A model generated the notes under the pieces. The model was not told where the DNA came from and made no database searches. It worked only from the letters and a program-made list of their open reading frames with translations. From Microbacterium sp. H83 (GTDB lineage Bacteria > Actinomycetota > Actinomycetes > Actinomycetales > Microbacteriaceae), in assembly GCF_001650405.1 (NCBI RefSeq), contig NZ_LWCU01000001.1:90311-154310 (forward strand): DNA of 64,000 nucleotides, read 5' to 3'. The translations under genes were made by a program, and so were the position numbers. Of this stretch, positions 46,252 to 54,170 are shown one piece after another. Within the stretch, counting starts at the first letter, position 1, and each line of letters opens with the position of its first letter.

Positions 46252-46824
46252 GTGCCGACCGACCTGCTCACCGGCCCCTGGTCCCTCGCGATCATGGCGC
46301 TGCTGGTGCTCGGAGACTCCTTCTTCGTGATCATCCCGGGCGAGATCGCCGTCACGGCGCTCGGCGCGATCGCGTCGTCGTCGGGCTCGCCTCCTCTGTG
46401 GTCCGTGATCCTCTGCGCCGGGGCGGCGGCGGCGTGCGGAGACGCCGCCTGCTACCTGATCGGACGCACGGTCGGGACGGAGCGCTGGCGGTGGATGCGC
46501 GCACGCCGGGTGCGTCAGGCCCTCGACTGGGCGCGACGACGACTGGACGGGGGCACGGCGACGGTGCTGTTCACCGCCCGCTTCGTCCCGTTCGCCAGGC
46601 TGGCCATCAATCTCGTCGCCGGAGCCTCCCGCATCCATCCGCTGCGGTACCTGTGCCTGGTCGTGGTGGCGGCTCTGGGCTGGGCCGCGTATCAGGCGTC
46701 GGTCGGGACCATCGTCGCCGCGCTCGTCCCCGGCGGCCCGGTGGTCGCCGTCGTGGTGTCGGTGGTCGTGGCGCTCGGACTCGGTGCGGCGATCGACCTC
46801 GCCACCCGGAAGGCGCGCAGGTGA
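46252..46824 (+). CDS. DedA-family membrane protein
   Basis: 190 residues, about four or five membrane segments. The DedA/SNARE-associated core shows the reentrant region GDSFFVIIPGEIAVTALGAI near residue 20 and the conserved GDAACYLIGRTVG and FTARFVPFARLAINLVAGASRIHPLRYL. DedA proteins flip or recycle lipid carriers such as undecaprenyl phosphate in tested bacteria. The GTG at 46252 gives a normal N terminus; the open frame upstream encodes no membrane protein features. Lies next to glycolipid-type genes, which suits a lipid-carrier role. Confidence 0.83.
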   Translation: MPTDLLTGPWSLAIMALLVLGDSFFVIIPGEIAVTALGAIASSSGSPPLWSVILCAGAAAACGDAACYLIGRTVGTERWRWMRARRVRQALDWARRRLDGGTATVLFTARFVPFARLAINLVAGASRIHPLRYLCLVVVAALGWAAYQASVGTIVAALVPGGPVVAVVVSVVVALGLGAAIDLATRKARR

Positions 46825-46850
46825 GCCTGCCGCCGCCGAGGGGCGTGCTC

Positions 46851-46856
46851 TAGGCT
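46851..46856 (+). promoter_or_regulatory. Leaderless -10 element of the DUF5302 gene
   Basis: TAGGCT, 7 nt before the ATG at 46864. Confidence 0.5.
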
Positions 46857-46863
46857 GGCGGGC

Positions 46864-47040
46864 ATGAGCACCGAAGAAGGCGCCTCCTCCAGCGAGGAGA
46901 TGAAGCGCAAGTTCAAGGAAGCGCTCGAGAAGAAGAACGCGCACCAGCGCCAGGGCGAGGCCCACCTCGACGGCGATTCCGCCGTCCACGGCGCCCATGC
47001 CCCGCAGACGCGGCGCGAGTTCCGACGCAAGAGCGGTTGA
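46864..47040 (+). CDS. DUF5302 protein
   Basis: 58 residues, highly charged and probably disordered with one helix: EEMKRKFKEALEKKNAHQRQ, then GEAHLDGDSAVHGAHAPQ and ending REFRRKSG. The AHLDGDSxVHGAH and FRRKSG blocks are the hallmark of the small actinobacterial DUF5302 family. Function unknown. The last residues resemble the basic C termini of ribosome- or nucleic-acid-binding peptides, but this is only an impression. Starts 39 bp after the DedA gene and has its own -10 element. Confidence 0.85.
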   Translation: MSTEEGASSSEEMKRKFKEALEKKNAHQRQGEAHLDGDSAVHGAHAPQTRREFRRKSG

Positions 47041-47046
47041 CCGCAC

Positions 47047-47081
47047 GGATGCGGGAGCCGCGACAGGCGGCTCCCGCATCC
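47047..47081. terminator. Bidirectional terminator between DUF5302 and dctA-like genes
   Basis: Perfect 14-bp inverted repeat, arms GGATGCGGGAGCCG and CGGCTCCCGCATCC, 7-nt loop, placed between two convergent genes. Confidence 0.85.
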
Positions 47082-47092
47082 CCCTCGGGCGA

Positions 47093-48532
47093 TCAGTTCC
47101 GGCGGGCCCGCAGCCGGGCCCGCTCCTCCTTCGCCGCCATCTCGGTGAGGGCGGAGTCCTGGAGTCCCTGGACGCCGACGGCCTTCTTCTCGTCGGCCAT
47201 CCCGTGCTCGTCCACGCCGTCGAGGAGCGACTCGTCGAACGGCAGGTCGCCGCTGAGGACCCGGCGGACGCGGTCGCGATCGATCTGACGCGTCCATGTG
47301 CCGATCAGGAGCGTCGCGACGGCGTTCCCGGTGAAGTTGGTCAGGGCCCGCCCCTCGGACATGAACCGGTCGATCCCGACGATCACTCCGACACCGTCGA
47401 CCAGGTCGGGCCGGTACGCCTGCAGACCGCCCGCAAGGGTCGCCAGTCCCGCGCCCGTGACGCCGGCGGCGCCCTTGCTCGCGATGATCATGAACACCAG
47501 GAGCCCGATCTGCTCGCCGATCGACATCGGCTGCCCCATCCCCGTGGCGATGAAGAGCGAGGCCATGGTGAGGTAGATCGCCGTGCCGTCGAGGTTGAAC
47601 GAGTAGCCGGTCGGCACGGTGATGCCCACCACCGGCTTGGAGACGCCGACGTGCTCCATCTTGGCGATCAGTCGCGGCAGCGCGGACTCCGACGACGAGG
47701 TGCCGACGATCAGGAGGTACTCGCGCGCCAGGTACTTGATGAGGCTGAAGATGTTGACCCTGGTCACCGCGTACAGCAGCACGCCGAGCACCACCACGAT
47801 GAAGAGGATGCAGGTGATGTAGAACGCGATCATCAGGACGCCGAGGCTCCAGATCGCCGCGACCCCCGTCTTGCCGACGACGGCTGCGATCGCGCCGAAG
47901 GCGCCGAGCGGGGCGAGCCAGAGGATCATGCCCAGGATGCGGAACACGAGCTTCTGCAGGTTCTTCACCGCGTCCATGATCGGCGCGCCCTTGTCGCCGA
48001 GGCCCTGCAGGGCGAAGCCGACCAGCAGGGCGATGAACAGCACCTGCAGCACGCTCTCACCCGTGAAGGCCGAGAAGAAGGTGGTGGGGATGATGCCGAG
48101 CACGAACTCCGTCGTCGTCTTCGCCTCGGTCTCGGTCGCGTCGTACGACGCACCCGCCATGTCGAGGCCCGCGCCGGGGTGGATGAGGTTGCCCACGACG
48201 AGACCGATCGCGAGCGCGAAGGTCGACATGATCATGAAGTACAGCAGCGCGAGGCCGCCGATCTTGCCGACCGTCGCCGCCTTCGCGATGGAGCCGACGC
48301 CCACGACGATGGTGCAGAAGATGATCGGCGCGATCATCATCTTGATCAGCGACACGAAGCCCTTTCCGACCGGCTCGAGCGACTGCCCGACCTCGGGAGC
48401 GACCAGACCGACGACCGCGCCGAGCACGACCGCGATGATCACGGAGACGTAGAGCCAGGTGTGCCGGTCCCAGGACTGCTTGCCTCGGCGCCAGTGGAAC
48501 CCGGGAAGTGAGAACCCCGTCGTGATGGCCAT
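47093..48532 (-). CDS. dctA: C4-dicarboxylate/cation symporter (DctA-like)
   Basis: Na+- or H+-coupled uptake of succinate, fumarate or malate (DAACS family). 479 residues, eight membrane segments and two hairpins. TSSSESALPRL in hairpin 1, VPTGYSFNLDGTAIYLTMASLFIA in segment 7, and DRFMSEGRALTNFTGNAVATLL in segment 8 follow DctA rather than glutamate carriers. The C-terminal tail is long and charged (about 60 residues). GAGGAGGAAAAC precedes the ATG. Divergent from a CitA/DcuS-type kinase and its regulator, which probably induce it. Confidence 0.92.
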   Translation of the reverse strand: MAITTGFSLPGFHWRRGKQSWDRHTWLYVSVIIAVVLGAVVGLVAPEVGQSLEPVGKGFVSLIKMMIAPIIFCTIVVGVGSIAKAATVGKIGGLALLYFMIMSTFALAIGLVVGNLIHPGAGLDMAGASYDATETEAKTTTEFVLGIIPTTFFSAFTGESVLQVLFIALLVGFALQGLGDKGAPIMDAVKNLQKLVFRILGMILWLAPLGAFGAIAAVVGKTGVAAIWSLGVLMIAFYITCILFIVVVLGVLLYAVTRVNIFSLIKYLAREYLLIVGTSSSESALPRLIAKMEHVGVSKPVVGITVPTGYSFNLDGTAIYLTMASLFIATGMGQPMSIGEQIGLLVFMIIASKGAAGVTGAGLATLAGGLQAYRPDLVDGVGVIVGIDRFMSEGRALTNFTGNAVATLLIGTWTRQIDRDRVRRVLSGDLPFDESLLDGVDEHGMADEKKAVGVQGLQDSALTEMAAKEERARLRARRN

Positions 48533-48692
48533 GTTTTCCTCCTCGATCATGAACGTCGTCGTCTCATGTCCGCCGGCGTCGTCGCCGTCGGTGGATCCAC
48601 GGTCGCCGACTTCGCATCGGACCGCCATTTGTGGTCGTATTGGTCATCGCCGTGATCACGGACCCGAGATCGACGAAGATCGGAAGGACGCC

Positions 48693-49973
48693 ATGGGACG
48701 CGCCCGCACCACCCGCAGCACCGCCTCACGGGTGTTCGCCGTCGTCCTCGTCGCGACCGTGCTCGTCGGCGCACTGGTGGCCGTCTTCCTGGTGGTCGAG
48801 GCGCAGCGGGCGACGCACGCCGAGGCCGAGCGCGCGACGTCGGTCACCGCCGTGTCGATCGCCACGTCGCCCCTGGTCGTCGAGGCGCTGCAGAACGGCG
48901 ACGCGGATGCGGCGACCGCCGTGCTCGAGCCGTACGTGATGGACGTCGTCGACACGGCCGCCCTCGACTTCATCACGATCATGACGCCGGCAGGAGTGCG
49001 CATCACCCACCCCGACACGGAGCAGATCGGGGGTCGCTACCTCGGGACCATCCCATCGGAGACGCAGACGCTCACAGAGGTCTTCACCGGCACCCTCGGC
49101 CCCTCGGTGCGCACGATCGTCCCGGTTCTCTCCCCCGACGACGAGCTGATCGGCTGGGTGTCGGCAGGCGTGACGATCGAGTCGATCTCGGAGACGCTGC
49201 TGCGCCGTCTGCCGCTGACCATCGGCATCACGGGCGGACTCATCGGACTCGGAGTGCTCGGCGCCTGGGCGGCGCGTCGCATGACGCGTCGCATCGCGGG
49301 CGACCTGCCGCCGGGACAGGTGCGGGACGCGGTGTCCTCGTACGAGTCCCTGCGGACGCTCGGCGAGGCCCTCCGGGCGCAGACGCATGAACACGGGAAC
49401 CGGATGCACACCGCCGTCGCGCTGCTCGAGCTCGAGCGGATCGACGAGGCCATCGAGATCCTCACCGAGACGTCGCGTCAGAGTCAGTCGCTCGTCGATC
49501 AGGTGACGGCGCGACGCGCCGGGGACCCGGCGGTCGGCGCGCTCCTGCTCGGCAAGGCGTCGCAGGCCAAGGAGCGTGGCATCGACTGGCGGGTGCGCAT
49601 CGAACCGGACACACCCCGCTCCCCCTTGTCGCCCGTCGACAGCGTCGCCGTGGTCGGAAATCTGATCGACAACGCGTTGGACGCCGCGGGGCCGGGCCCG
49701 GACAGGTGGGTGGCAGTCGTGCTCGAGCCCTCACCGGACGGCGGAATCGTCCTCCGCGTGTCGGACAGCGGAGACGGGGTCCCCGGGGAGCTGCGCGAGC
49801 GCATCTTCGCGAACGGCTTCTCCACCAAGCCGGCGGACGCCCAGGGCCGGGGTGTCGGCCTGGCGCTCGTGCGATCGATCGTCGCGGGCGCGGGCGGGAC
49901 GATCGAGCTGTCGTCGCACCCGACCTGCTTCGAGGTCGTGCTTCCCTCGGCGAGGACGAGGGGCCGGTCATGA
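48693..49973 (+). CDS. Sensor histidine kinase, CitA/DcuS type, without cytoplasmic PAS domain
   Basis: 426 residues. Membrane segments at about 14-37 and 172-195 bracket an extracellular sensor of some 135 residues (sCache-like: DFITIMTPAGVRITHPDTEQIGGRYLG). The HPK7 phosphoacceptor block THEHGNRMHTAVALLEL puts His232 only about 37 residues after segment 2, so the PAS domain normal in CitA and DcuS is missing. The ATPase has NLIDNALDAA, DSGDGVPGELRERIFANGFSTK and GRGVGLALVRSIV. GGAAGGAC precedes the ATG. Likely senses an external di- or tricarboxylate and controls dctA. Confidence 0.9.
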   Translation: MGRARTTRSTASRVFAVVLVATVLVGALVAVFLVVEAQRATHAEAERATSVTAVSIATSPLVVEALQNGDADAATAVLEPYVMDVVDTAALDFITIMTPAGVRITHPDTEQIGGRYLGTIPSETQTLTEVFTGTLGPSVRTIVPVLSPDDELIGWVSAGVTIESISETLLRRLPLTIGITGGLIGLGVLGAWAARRMTRRIAGDLPPGQVRDAVSSYESLRTLGEALRAQTHEHGNRMHTAVALLELERIDEAIEILTETSRQSQSLVDQVTARRAGDPAVGALLLGKASQAKERGIDWRVRIEPDTPRSPLSPVDSVAVVGNLIDNALDAAGPGPDRWVAVVLEPSPDGGIVLRVSDSGDGVPGELRERIFANGFSTKPADAQGRGVGLALVRSIVAGAGGTIELSSHPTCFEVVLPSARTRGRS

Positions 49974-50665
49974 TCAACACTCTCCTGGTCGATGACGACG
50001 CGCTCACCCTCGAGCTGCACCGCACGTACGTCGAACGGATCGACGGCTTCACGGTCGGCGGCGAGTGCTCGGGGGCGCGAGCCGCCGTTCGGGCCGTGCT
50101 CGAGCAGCCGCAGGATCGGCGCTTCGATCTGGTGCTGCTGGACATCACGATGCCGGACGGGTCGGGCCTCGACGTGCTGCGGACGCTGCGCGCGCGGGCC
50201 GCTGCCGTCGACGTCATCGCCATCACCGGGGTGCGCGACGCGGACACCGTGCGTCAGATGGCGGCGCTGGGCGTGTACCACTACCTGGTGAAGCCCTTCC
50301 CCTTCGCGGTGTTCCGCGAGCGGCTGATCACGTACCGAGAGCACCGGGCGACCGCGCGGGCGACCGACGGCGACGCCACTCAGGCCGAGATCGACGCTCT
50401 TCTCGGTCGATCGACGGGCACCATCGCCCTGCCCAAGGGCCTGTCCCCCGACACCCTCCAGCGCGTCTCGGCCGAGCTCCGGTCCGGCGGCGCCCTGTCG
50501 GCGAGCGAAGCGGCCGATCGCCTGGGGATGGCGCGCGTCTCGGCCCGGCGGTATCTCGAGCATCTGGCCGCGGAGGGAACGGTCGTCCGTGCGGCGCGCT
50601 ACGGAGCGCGAGGCCGCCCGGAGACCGAGTACCGCTGGAGTCGGAGGGCCGACGACGAGCCCTGA
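49970..50665 (+). CDS. Response regulator, CitB/DcuR type
   Basis: 231 residues. Receiver domain residues 1-120 with the acidic DDD pocket (LLVDDDALT), phosphoacceptor Asp in VLLDITMPDGSGLDVL near residue 56, Thr in AITGVRD and Lys in HYLVKPFPF. A linker and a winged or tri-helical DNA-binding region follow (LSASEAADRLGMARVSARRYLEHLAAEGTVVR near residue 178), typical of the CitB subgroup. The ATG overlaps the kinase stop by 4 nt. Expected target is the dctA promoter 160 bp upstream of the kinase gene. Confidence 0.93.
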   Translation: MINTLLVDDDALTLELHRTYVERIDGFTVGGECSGARAAVRAVLEQPQDRRFDLVLLDITMPDGSGLDVLRTLRARAAAVDVIAITGVRDADTVRQMAALGVYHYLVKPFPFAVFRERLITYREHRATARATDGDATQAEIDALLGRSTGTIALPKGLSPDTLQRVSAELRSGGALSASEAADRLGMARVSARRYLEHLAAEGTVVRAARYGARGRPETEYRWSRRADDEP

Positions 50666-50707
50666 TCGGCGCCGACGGGACTCGTCGACCTGCCCGTGGA
50701 CGCTGCC

Positions 50708-50740
50708 GCAGACGGACCGTCGATCGACGGGGCCGTCTGC
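50708..50740. terminator. Hairpin between the response regulator and FAD oxidoreductase genes
   Basis: Arms GCAGACGG and CCGTCTGC enclose an inner CCGTC/GACGG stem with a GATC loop. Lies between convergent stops. Confidence 0.75.
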
Positions 50741-50743
50741 GTC

Positions 50744-52096
50744 TCAGCGCGGAAGGCGGCCCTCGTGCAGAACGCCGTTCGGGTCGACCGCGTCGCGCAG
50801 GGCACGGAGCTTCTCGATCGACTGCTCTCCGGCGCAGAGCTCCAGCGTCTGCCCCGGCCCGAGGAACGTCGGCACGGTCTGCGGCGCGAGCGCGGGGGCC
50901 AGAACACGCTCGAAGCCCGCGATGCTCGCGTCTCCGGGCTCGCTCGGAACTCCCGGGAACACCGGCACGAGCGCATGCAGCAGCCACGCGGCACCCTGCA
51001 GCGAGGCGAGACCGGGACGCTTCGGCGCGTCGAGGGCGCCGCCGAGCAGCCGCATGCCGATGCCCATGATCGGCCAATTGTCATCGTGCGCCCGGAACCG
51101 CAGGAGATCCGCGAGGACGGCGTCGTCGAGATGCGACAGCGCGGCCGATGCGCCTCGACCGGGGGTCGGGTCGGTGGGCTCGTTCGATGCCGCGGCGAGC
51201 GCGCCGGGCGACGTGGGGCCGGCGACCTCGCGCCGCACCGTGCCGGCCGCGCGGAGGCGCTCGACGAGCGCTGCCGGTTCGCCGTCGACCGCGAGCACCT
51301 GCACCGTGAGGAAGCTGCGACCGCGGATCTCCGCCGGCAGCTCCGGGGCATCGGGGAGGCGCATCGAATCGACGAAGACGTTGACGGACGGCGGGGCGTC
51401 GTCCGCGAGGTCTCGCACCGCGCGGATCACCGCCTCGGCATCGGATGCGTCATACGTGAGCCCCGTTCCCCACACGGCGGGTGCCCGGACGAGGTCGATC
51501 TCGAGGGCGGTGACGATGCCCGTGATCCCTCCCGCTCCGCGCAGCGCCCACATGAGCTCCGGATCGGTGTCGTCGTCGACGCGCTCGTGACTGCCGTCCG
51601 CGCGGAGGACCCACGCCGCCCGCAGGTTGTCGGAGCCGAGGCCCGCGGTGCGGCTGAACCAGGAATGGCCGCCGCCGAGCGTGTACCCGGCCACGCTGAC
51701 GACGGGGCTCGTCCCCGCCGGGGCCACCCAGCCGGATCCCTCGAGGGCGTCGACCACGGCCCCCCAGTGGACGCCGCCGCCGACTCGTGCGACGCCGGCC
51801 TCGAGGTCGATGTCGAGGTCGTCGAACGCCGCGGTGCGGACGATCACGGAGCCGGACAGGTCGCTGGACGCCCCGTGACCGCTCGGTTGCACCGCCAGGG
51901 TGAACGCCCCGTCGGCGGCGGCGCGCAGCAGGGTGCGGAGATCGTCGACGTCGGACGGGAGCGCGACGCCCGCCGGCCGCTGCTCGACGGCGAGATTCCA
52001 GGGACGCGCAGCCGAGGCATACGAGTCGTCGCCCGGCAGGATCAGACGGCCGCGCAGCGCATCCCGCGCGGTTTCCAGCTCAGAGAGAAGGGCCAT
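50744..52096 (-). CDS. FAD-linked oxidoreductase (PCMH / berberine-bridge type)
   Basis: 450 residues. The FAD domain includes VALPSDVDDLRTLLRAA, VQPSGHGASSDLSG near residue 70 (His at the position used for covalent FAD attachment), and APAGTSPVVSVAGYTLGGGHSWFSRTAGLGSDNLRAAWVL. The C terminus DAVDPNGVLHEGRLPR is the usual ending. The second covalent-linkage Cys of two-point flavoproteins is not evident, so one-point attachment is expected. Substrate unknown; sugar, alkaloid or secondary-metabolite oxidases share the fold. TACGGT 6 nt upstream indicates a leaderless start. Confidence 0.87.
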   Translation of the reverse strand: MALLSELETARDALRGRLILPGDDSYASAARPWNLAVEQRPAGVALPSDVDDLRTLLRAAADGAFTLAVQPSGHGASSDLSGSVIVRTAAFDDLDIDLEAGVARVGGGVHWGAVVDALEGSGWVAPAGTSPVVSVAGYTLGGGHSWFSRTAGLGSDNLRAAWVLRADGSHERVDDDTDPELMWALRGAGGITGIVTALEIDLVRAPAVWGTGLTYDASDAEAVIRAVRDLADDAPPSVNVFVDSMRLPDAPELPAEIRGRSFLTVQVLAVDGEPAALVERLRAAGTVRREVAGPTSPGALAAASNEPTDPTPGRGASAALSHLDDAVLADLLRFRAHDDNWPIMGIGMRLLGGALDAPKRPGLASLQGAAWLLHALVPVFPGVPSEPGDASIAGFERVLAPALAPQTVPTFLGPGQTLELCAGEQSIEKLRALRDAVDPNGVLHEGRLPR

Positions 52097-52102
52097 GACG
52101 TC

Positions 52103-52108
52103 ACCGTA
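52103..52108 (-). promoter_or_regulatory. Leaderless -10 element of the FAD oxidoreductase gene
   Basis: Minus-strand TACGGT, then GACGTC, then the ATG. Confidence 0.5.
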
Positions 52109-52190
52109 CGATGCCCCACGGACATTGTCGACGGCGTCATGGCCCCGGTAGGGCGCGGATCCGACGGACGCCGGATCCGCGCATCCGCTC

Positions 52191-52835
52191 TCATTCGCCG
52201 GCGAGACCGCCCAGCATGTGCCCGAAGGATCGCCCTTCGCCCAGATAGGTGGCCGGGTCATAGGGGTCGGCAGAGGACGACGCCGCGCGCTTCGACACCG
52301 CGTCGGCGAGCTCCTTCGCCCCCTTCTCGACCCGCTTCGCGAGCGGAGCCACGTCGTCGCCCGCGCCGCCCCAGTCGCTCGACGCCGCGAAGACGCCGGT
52401 CGAGACGGCGTCCGCGTGCAGGTAGGCGAAGAGCGGGCGGATCGCGTAGTCGATCGCGAGGGAGTGTCGAGCCGTTCCCGCGTTCGCGCCGATCAGCACG
52501 GGCACTCCGGTCAGCGCGTCGGGGTCGAGCACGTCGATGAACGACTTGAAGAGACCCGAGTAGCTCGTCGAGAAGATCGGCGTCACCGCGATCAGGGCGT
52601 CGGCCGAGACGACGGTGTTGATCGCCGTCTCCAGCGCGGGCGGCGCAAAGCCGGTGAGCAGGTTGTTCGTGATGTCGTGCGCGTAGTCGCGCAGCTCGAT
52701 CACGTCGACGGTCGCCTCGATGTCCCGCGCGGCGAGAGCCTTCACGGTCTCCGCGGCCAGCCGATCGGCCAGCATCCGCGTCGACGAGGGGTTCGACAGT
52801 CCCGCGGAGATGACCGCGATGCGACGCGCGGTCAT
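52191..52835 (-). CDS. NAD(P)H-dependent FMN reductase (CE1759 type)
   Basis: 214 residues, flavodoxin-like fold: IAVISAGLSNPSSTRMLADRLAAETV binds FMN phosphate, and AVTPIFSTSYSGLFKSFIDVLD near residue 82 with LIGANAGTARHSL lines the flavin. The match is to CE1759-type reductases named from Corynebacterium, which lie beside luciferase-like monooxygenases. Starts 1 bp after the monooxygenase stop, so it probably supplies reduced FMN to that enzyme. Confidence 0.88.
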   Translation of the reverse strand: MTARRIAVISAGLSNPSSTRMLADRLAAETVKALAARDIEATVDVIELRDYAHDITNNLLTGFAPPALETAINTVVSADALIAVTPIFSTSYSGLFKSFIDVLDPDALTGVPVLIGANAGTARHSLAIDYAIRPLFAYLHADAVSTGVFAASSDWGGAGDDVAPLAKRVEKGAKELADAVSKRAASSSADPYDPATYLGEGRSFGHMLGGLAGE

Positions 52836-52836
52836 G

Positions 52837-54060
52837 TCACGCCTCCTTGCGGGAGAGTCCGAACGCCGCACCGGCCGGTGCGGGCGTGTCCTGATACGGC
52901 GAATCGCCCGTGAGGTTGTCGCCGCGGTTCGCTCCGGGACGTGCCTGGCGGGTCGGGCCGTCGCCGAACTCGGCCTTGACCCGCGCAGCGTGCGTGGGAG
53001 CGTCGGGCACGGACGCCGGGCGACCCTCGGCGAGCTCCTTGCGGAGCACCGGGACCACCTCCGACCCCAGGATGTCGAGCTGCTCGAGGACGGTCTTCAG
53101 CGGCAGACCGGCGTGGTCGATGAGGAACAGCTGACGCTGGTAGTCGCCGAAGTGCTCGCGCATCGCGGCGTAGCCGTCGATGACCTGCTGCGGCGATCCG
53201 ACGGTGAGCGGGGTCATCTCCGTGAAGTCCTCGAGGCTGGGACCGTGGCCGTACACCGGCGCGTTGTCGAAGTACGGACGGAACTGCGTGACCGCATCCT
53301 GCGACTTCGCCGCCATGAAGACCTGACCGCCGAGACCGACGATCGCCTGCTCCGGGGTTCCGTGACCGTAGTGCGCATAGCGCTGGCGGTACAGCTCGAT
53401 CAGGCGCTGGTAGTGCTCCTTCGGCCAGAAGATGTTGTTCGCGAAGAACCCGTCGCCGTAGTACGCCGCCTGCTCGGCGATCTCGGGGGTGCGGATCGAC
53501 CCGTGCCACACGAAGGGCGCGACGCCGTCGAGCGGACGCGGCGTCGACGTGAATCCCTGCAGCGGGGTGCGGAACTTTCCCTCCCAGTCGACGACGTCCT
53601 CGCGCCACAGCTTGTGCAGCAGGGCGTAGTTCTCGATCGCCAGCGGCAGACCCTGGCGGATGTCCTTGCCGAACCACGGGTAGACGGGACCGGTGTTGCC
53701 TCGACCGAGCATGAGGTCCATGCGTCCGCCGGACACGTGCTGCAGCATCGAGTACTCCTCCGCGATGCGCACCGGGTCGTTGGTCGTGATGAGGGTGGTC
53801 GATGTGGAGACGATGAGGCGCTCGGTCTGCGCCGCGAGCGCGGCGAGGAACGTCGTGGGGCTGGAGGACCAGAACGGCGGGTTGTGGTGCTCGCCGATCG
53901 CGAAGACGTCGAGACCGACCTCCTCGCTGTGCTTGGCGATCGCGAGCGTCGCCGCGATGCGCTCCTGCTCGCTCGGGGTGACACCGGTGGTGGGATCGCG
54001 GGTGATGTCGCTGACCGACATGATTCCGAACTGCACCGGAACGCTGGACTGCTCGCTCAT
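52837..54060 (-). CDS. Luciferase-like FMN-dependent monooxygenase (CE1758 type)
   Basis: 407 residues, TIM-barrel bacterial-luciferase fold: FGIMSVSDI, GLDVFAIGEHHNPPFWSSSPTTFLAALAAQTERL near residue 50 and YSMLQHVSGGRMDLMLGRGNTGPVYPWFG near residue 105. These proteins use FMNH2 and O2. The natural substrate is unknown. The C-terminal 50 residues (PTRQARPGANRGDNLTGDSPYQDT) are disordered-looking and typical of this subgroup. A GGAGCAATC site precedes the ATG. First gene of a two-gene operon with the reductase. Confidence 0.9.
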   Translation of the reverse strand: MSEQSSVPVQFGIMSVSDITRDPTTGVTPSEQERIAATLAIAKHSEEVGLDVFAIGEHHNPPFWSSSPTTFLAALAAQTERLIVSTSTTLITTNDPVRIAEEYSMLQHVSGGRMDLMLGRGNTGPVYPWFGKDIRQGLPLAIENYALLHKLWREDVVDWEGKFRTPLQGFTSTPRPLDGVAPFVWHGSIRTPEIAEQAAYYGDGFFANNIFWPKEHYQRLIELYRQRYAHYGHGTPEQAIVGLGGQVFMAAKSQDAVTQFRPYFDNAPVYGHGPSLEDFTEMTPLTVGSPQQVIDGYAAMREHFGDYQRQLFLIDHAGLPLKTVLEQLDILGSEVVPVLRKELAEGRPASVPDAPTHAARVKAEFGDGPTRQARPGANRGDNLTGDSPYQDTPAPAGAAFGLSRKEA

Positions 54061-54104
54061 GATTGCTCCGTCTTCTCCGAATCGGGTGCCGTGCATCCGG
54101 TTCT

Positions 54105-54129
54105 ATTCATTTGAATGTATATGAGTCAA
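54105..54129. promoter_or_regulatory. AT-rich operator-like element upstream of the monooxygenase operon
   Basis: ATTCA-TT-TGAAT inverted repeat (54105-54116) inside an AT-rich island, next to a minus-strand TTGACT (54124-54129) that can serve as a -35 element for the monooxygenase operon. No good -10 sequence is visible at the right distance. The opposing acyltransferase promoter is only 30 bp away. Confidence 0.45.
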
Positions 54130-54158
54130 CGTGGTGGGAGCAACTCTATTCCCGGCTG

Positions 54159-54164
54159 TAGCCT
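54159..54164 (+). promoter_or_regulatory. Leaderless -10 element of the acyltransferase gene
   Basis: TAGCCT, 6 nt (CGGAGG) before the ATG at 54171. Confidence 0.55.
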
Positions 54165-54170
54165 CGGAGG

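Noticed and set aside
43569-46853. 1094-codon open frame crossing ugd, the GT-SGNH gene and DedA
   Set aside because: Runs in the wrong frame over three well-supported genes; composition is low-complexity.
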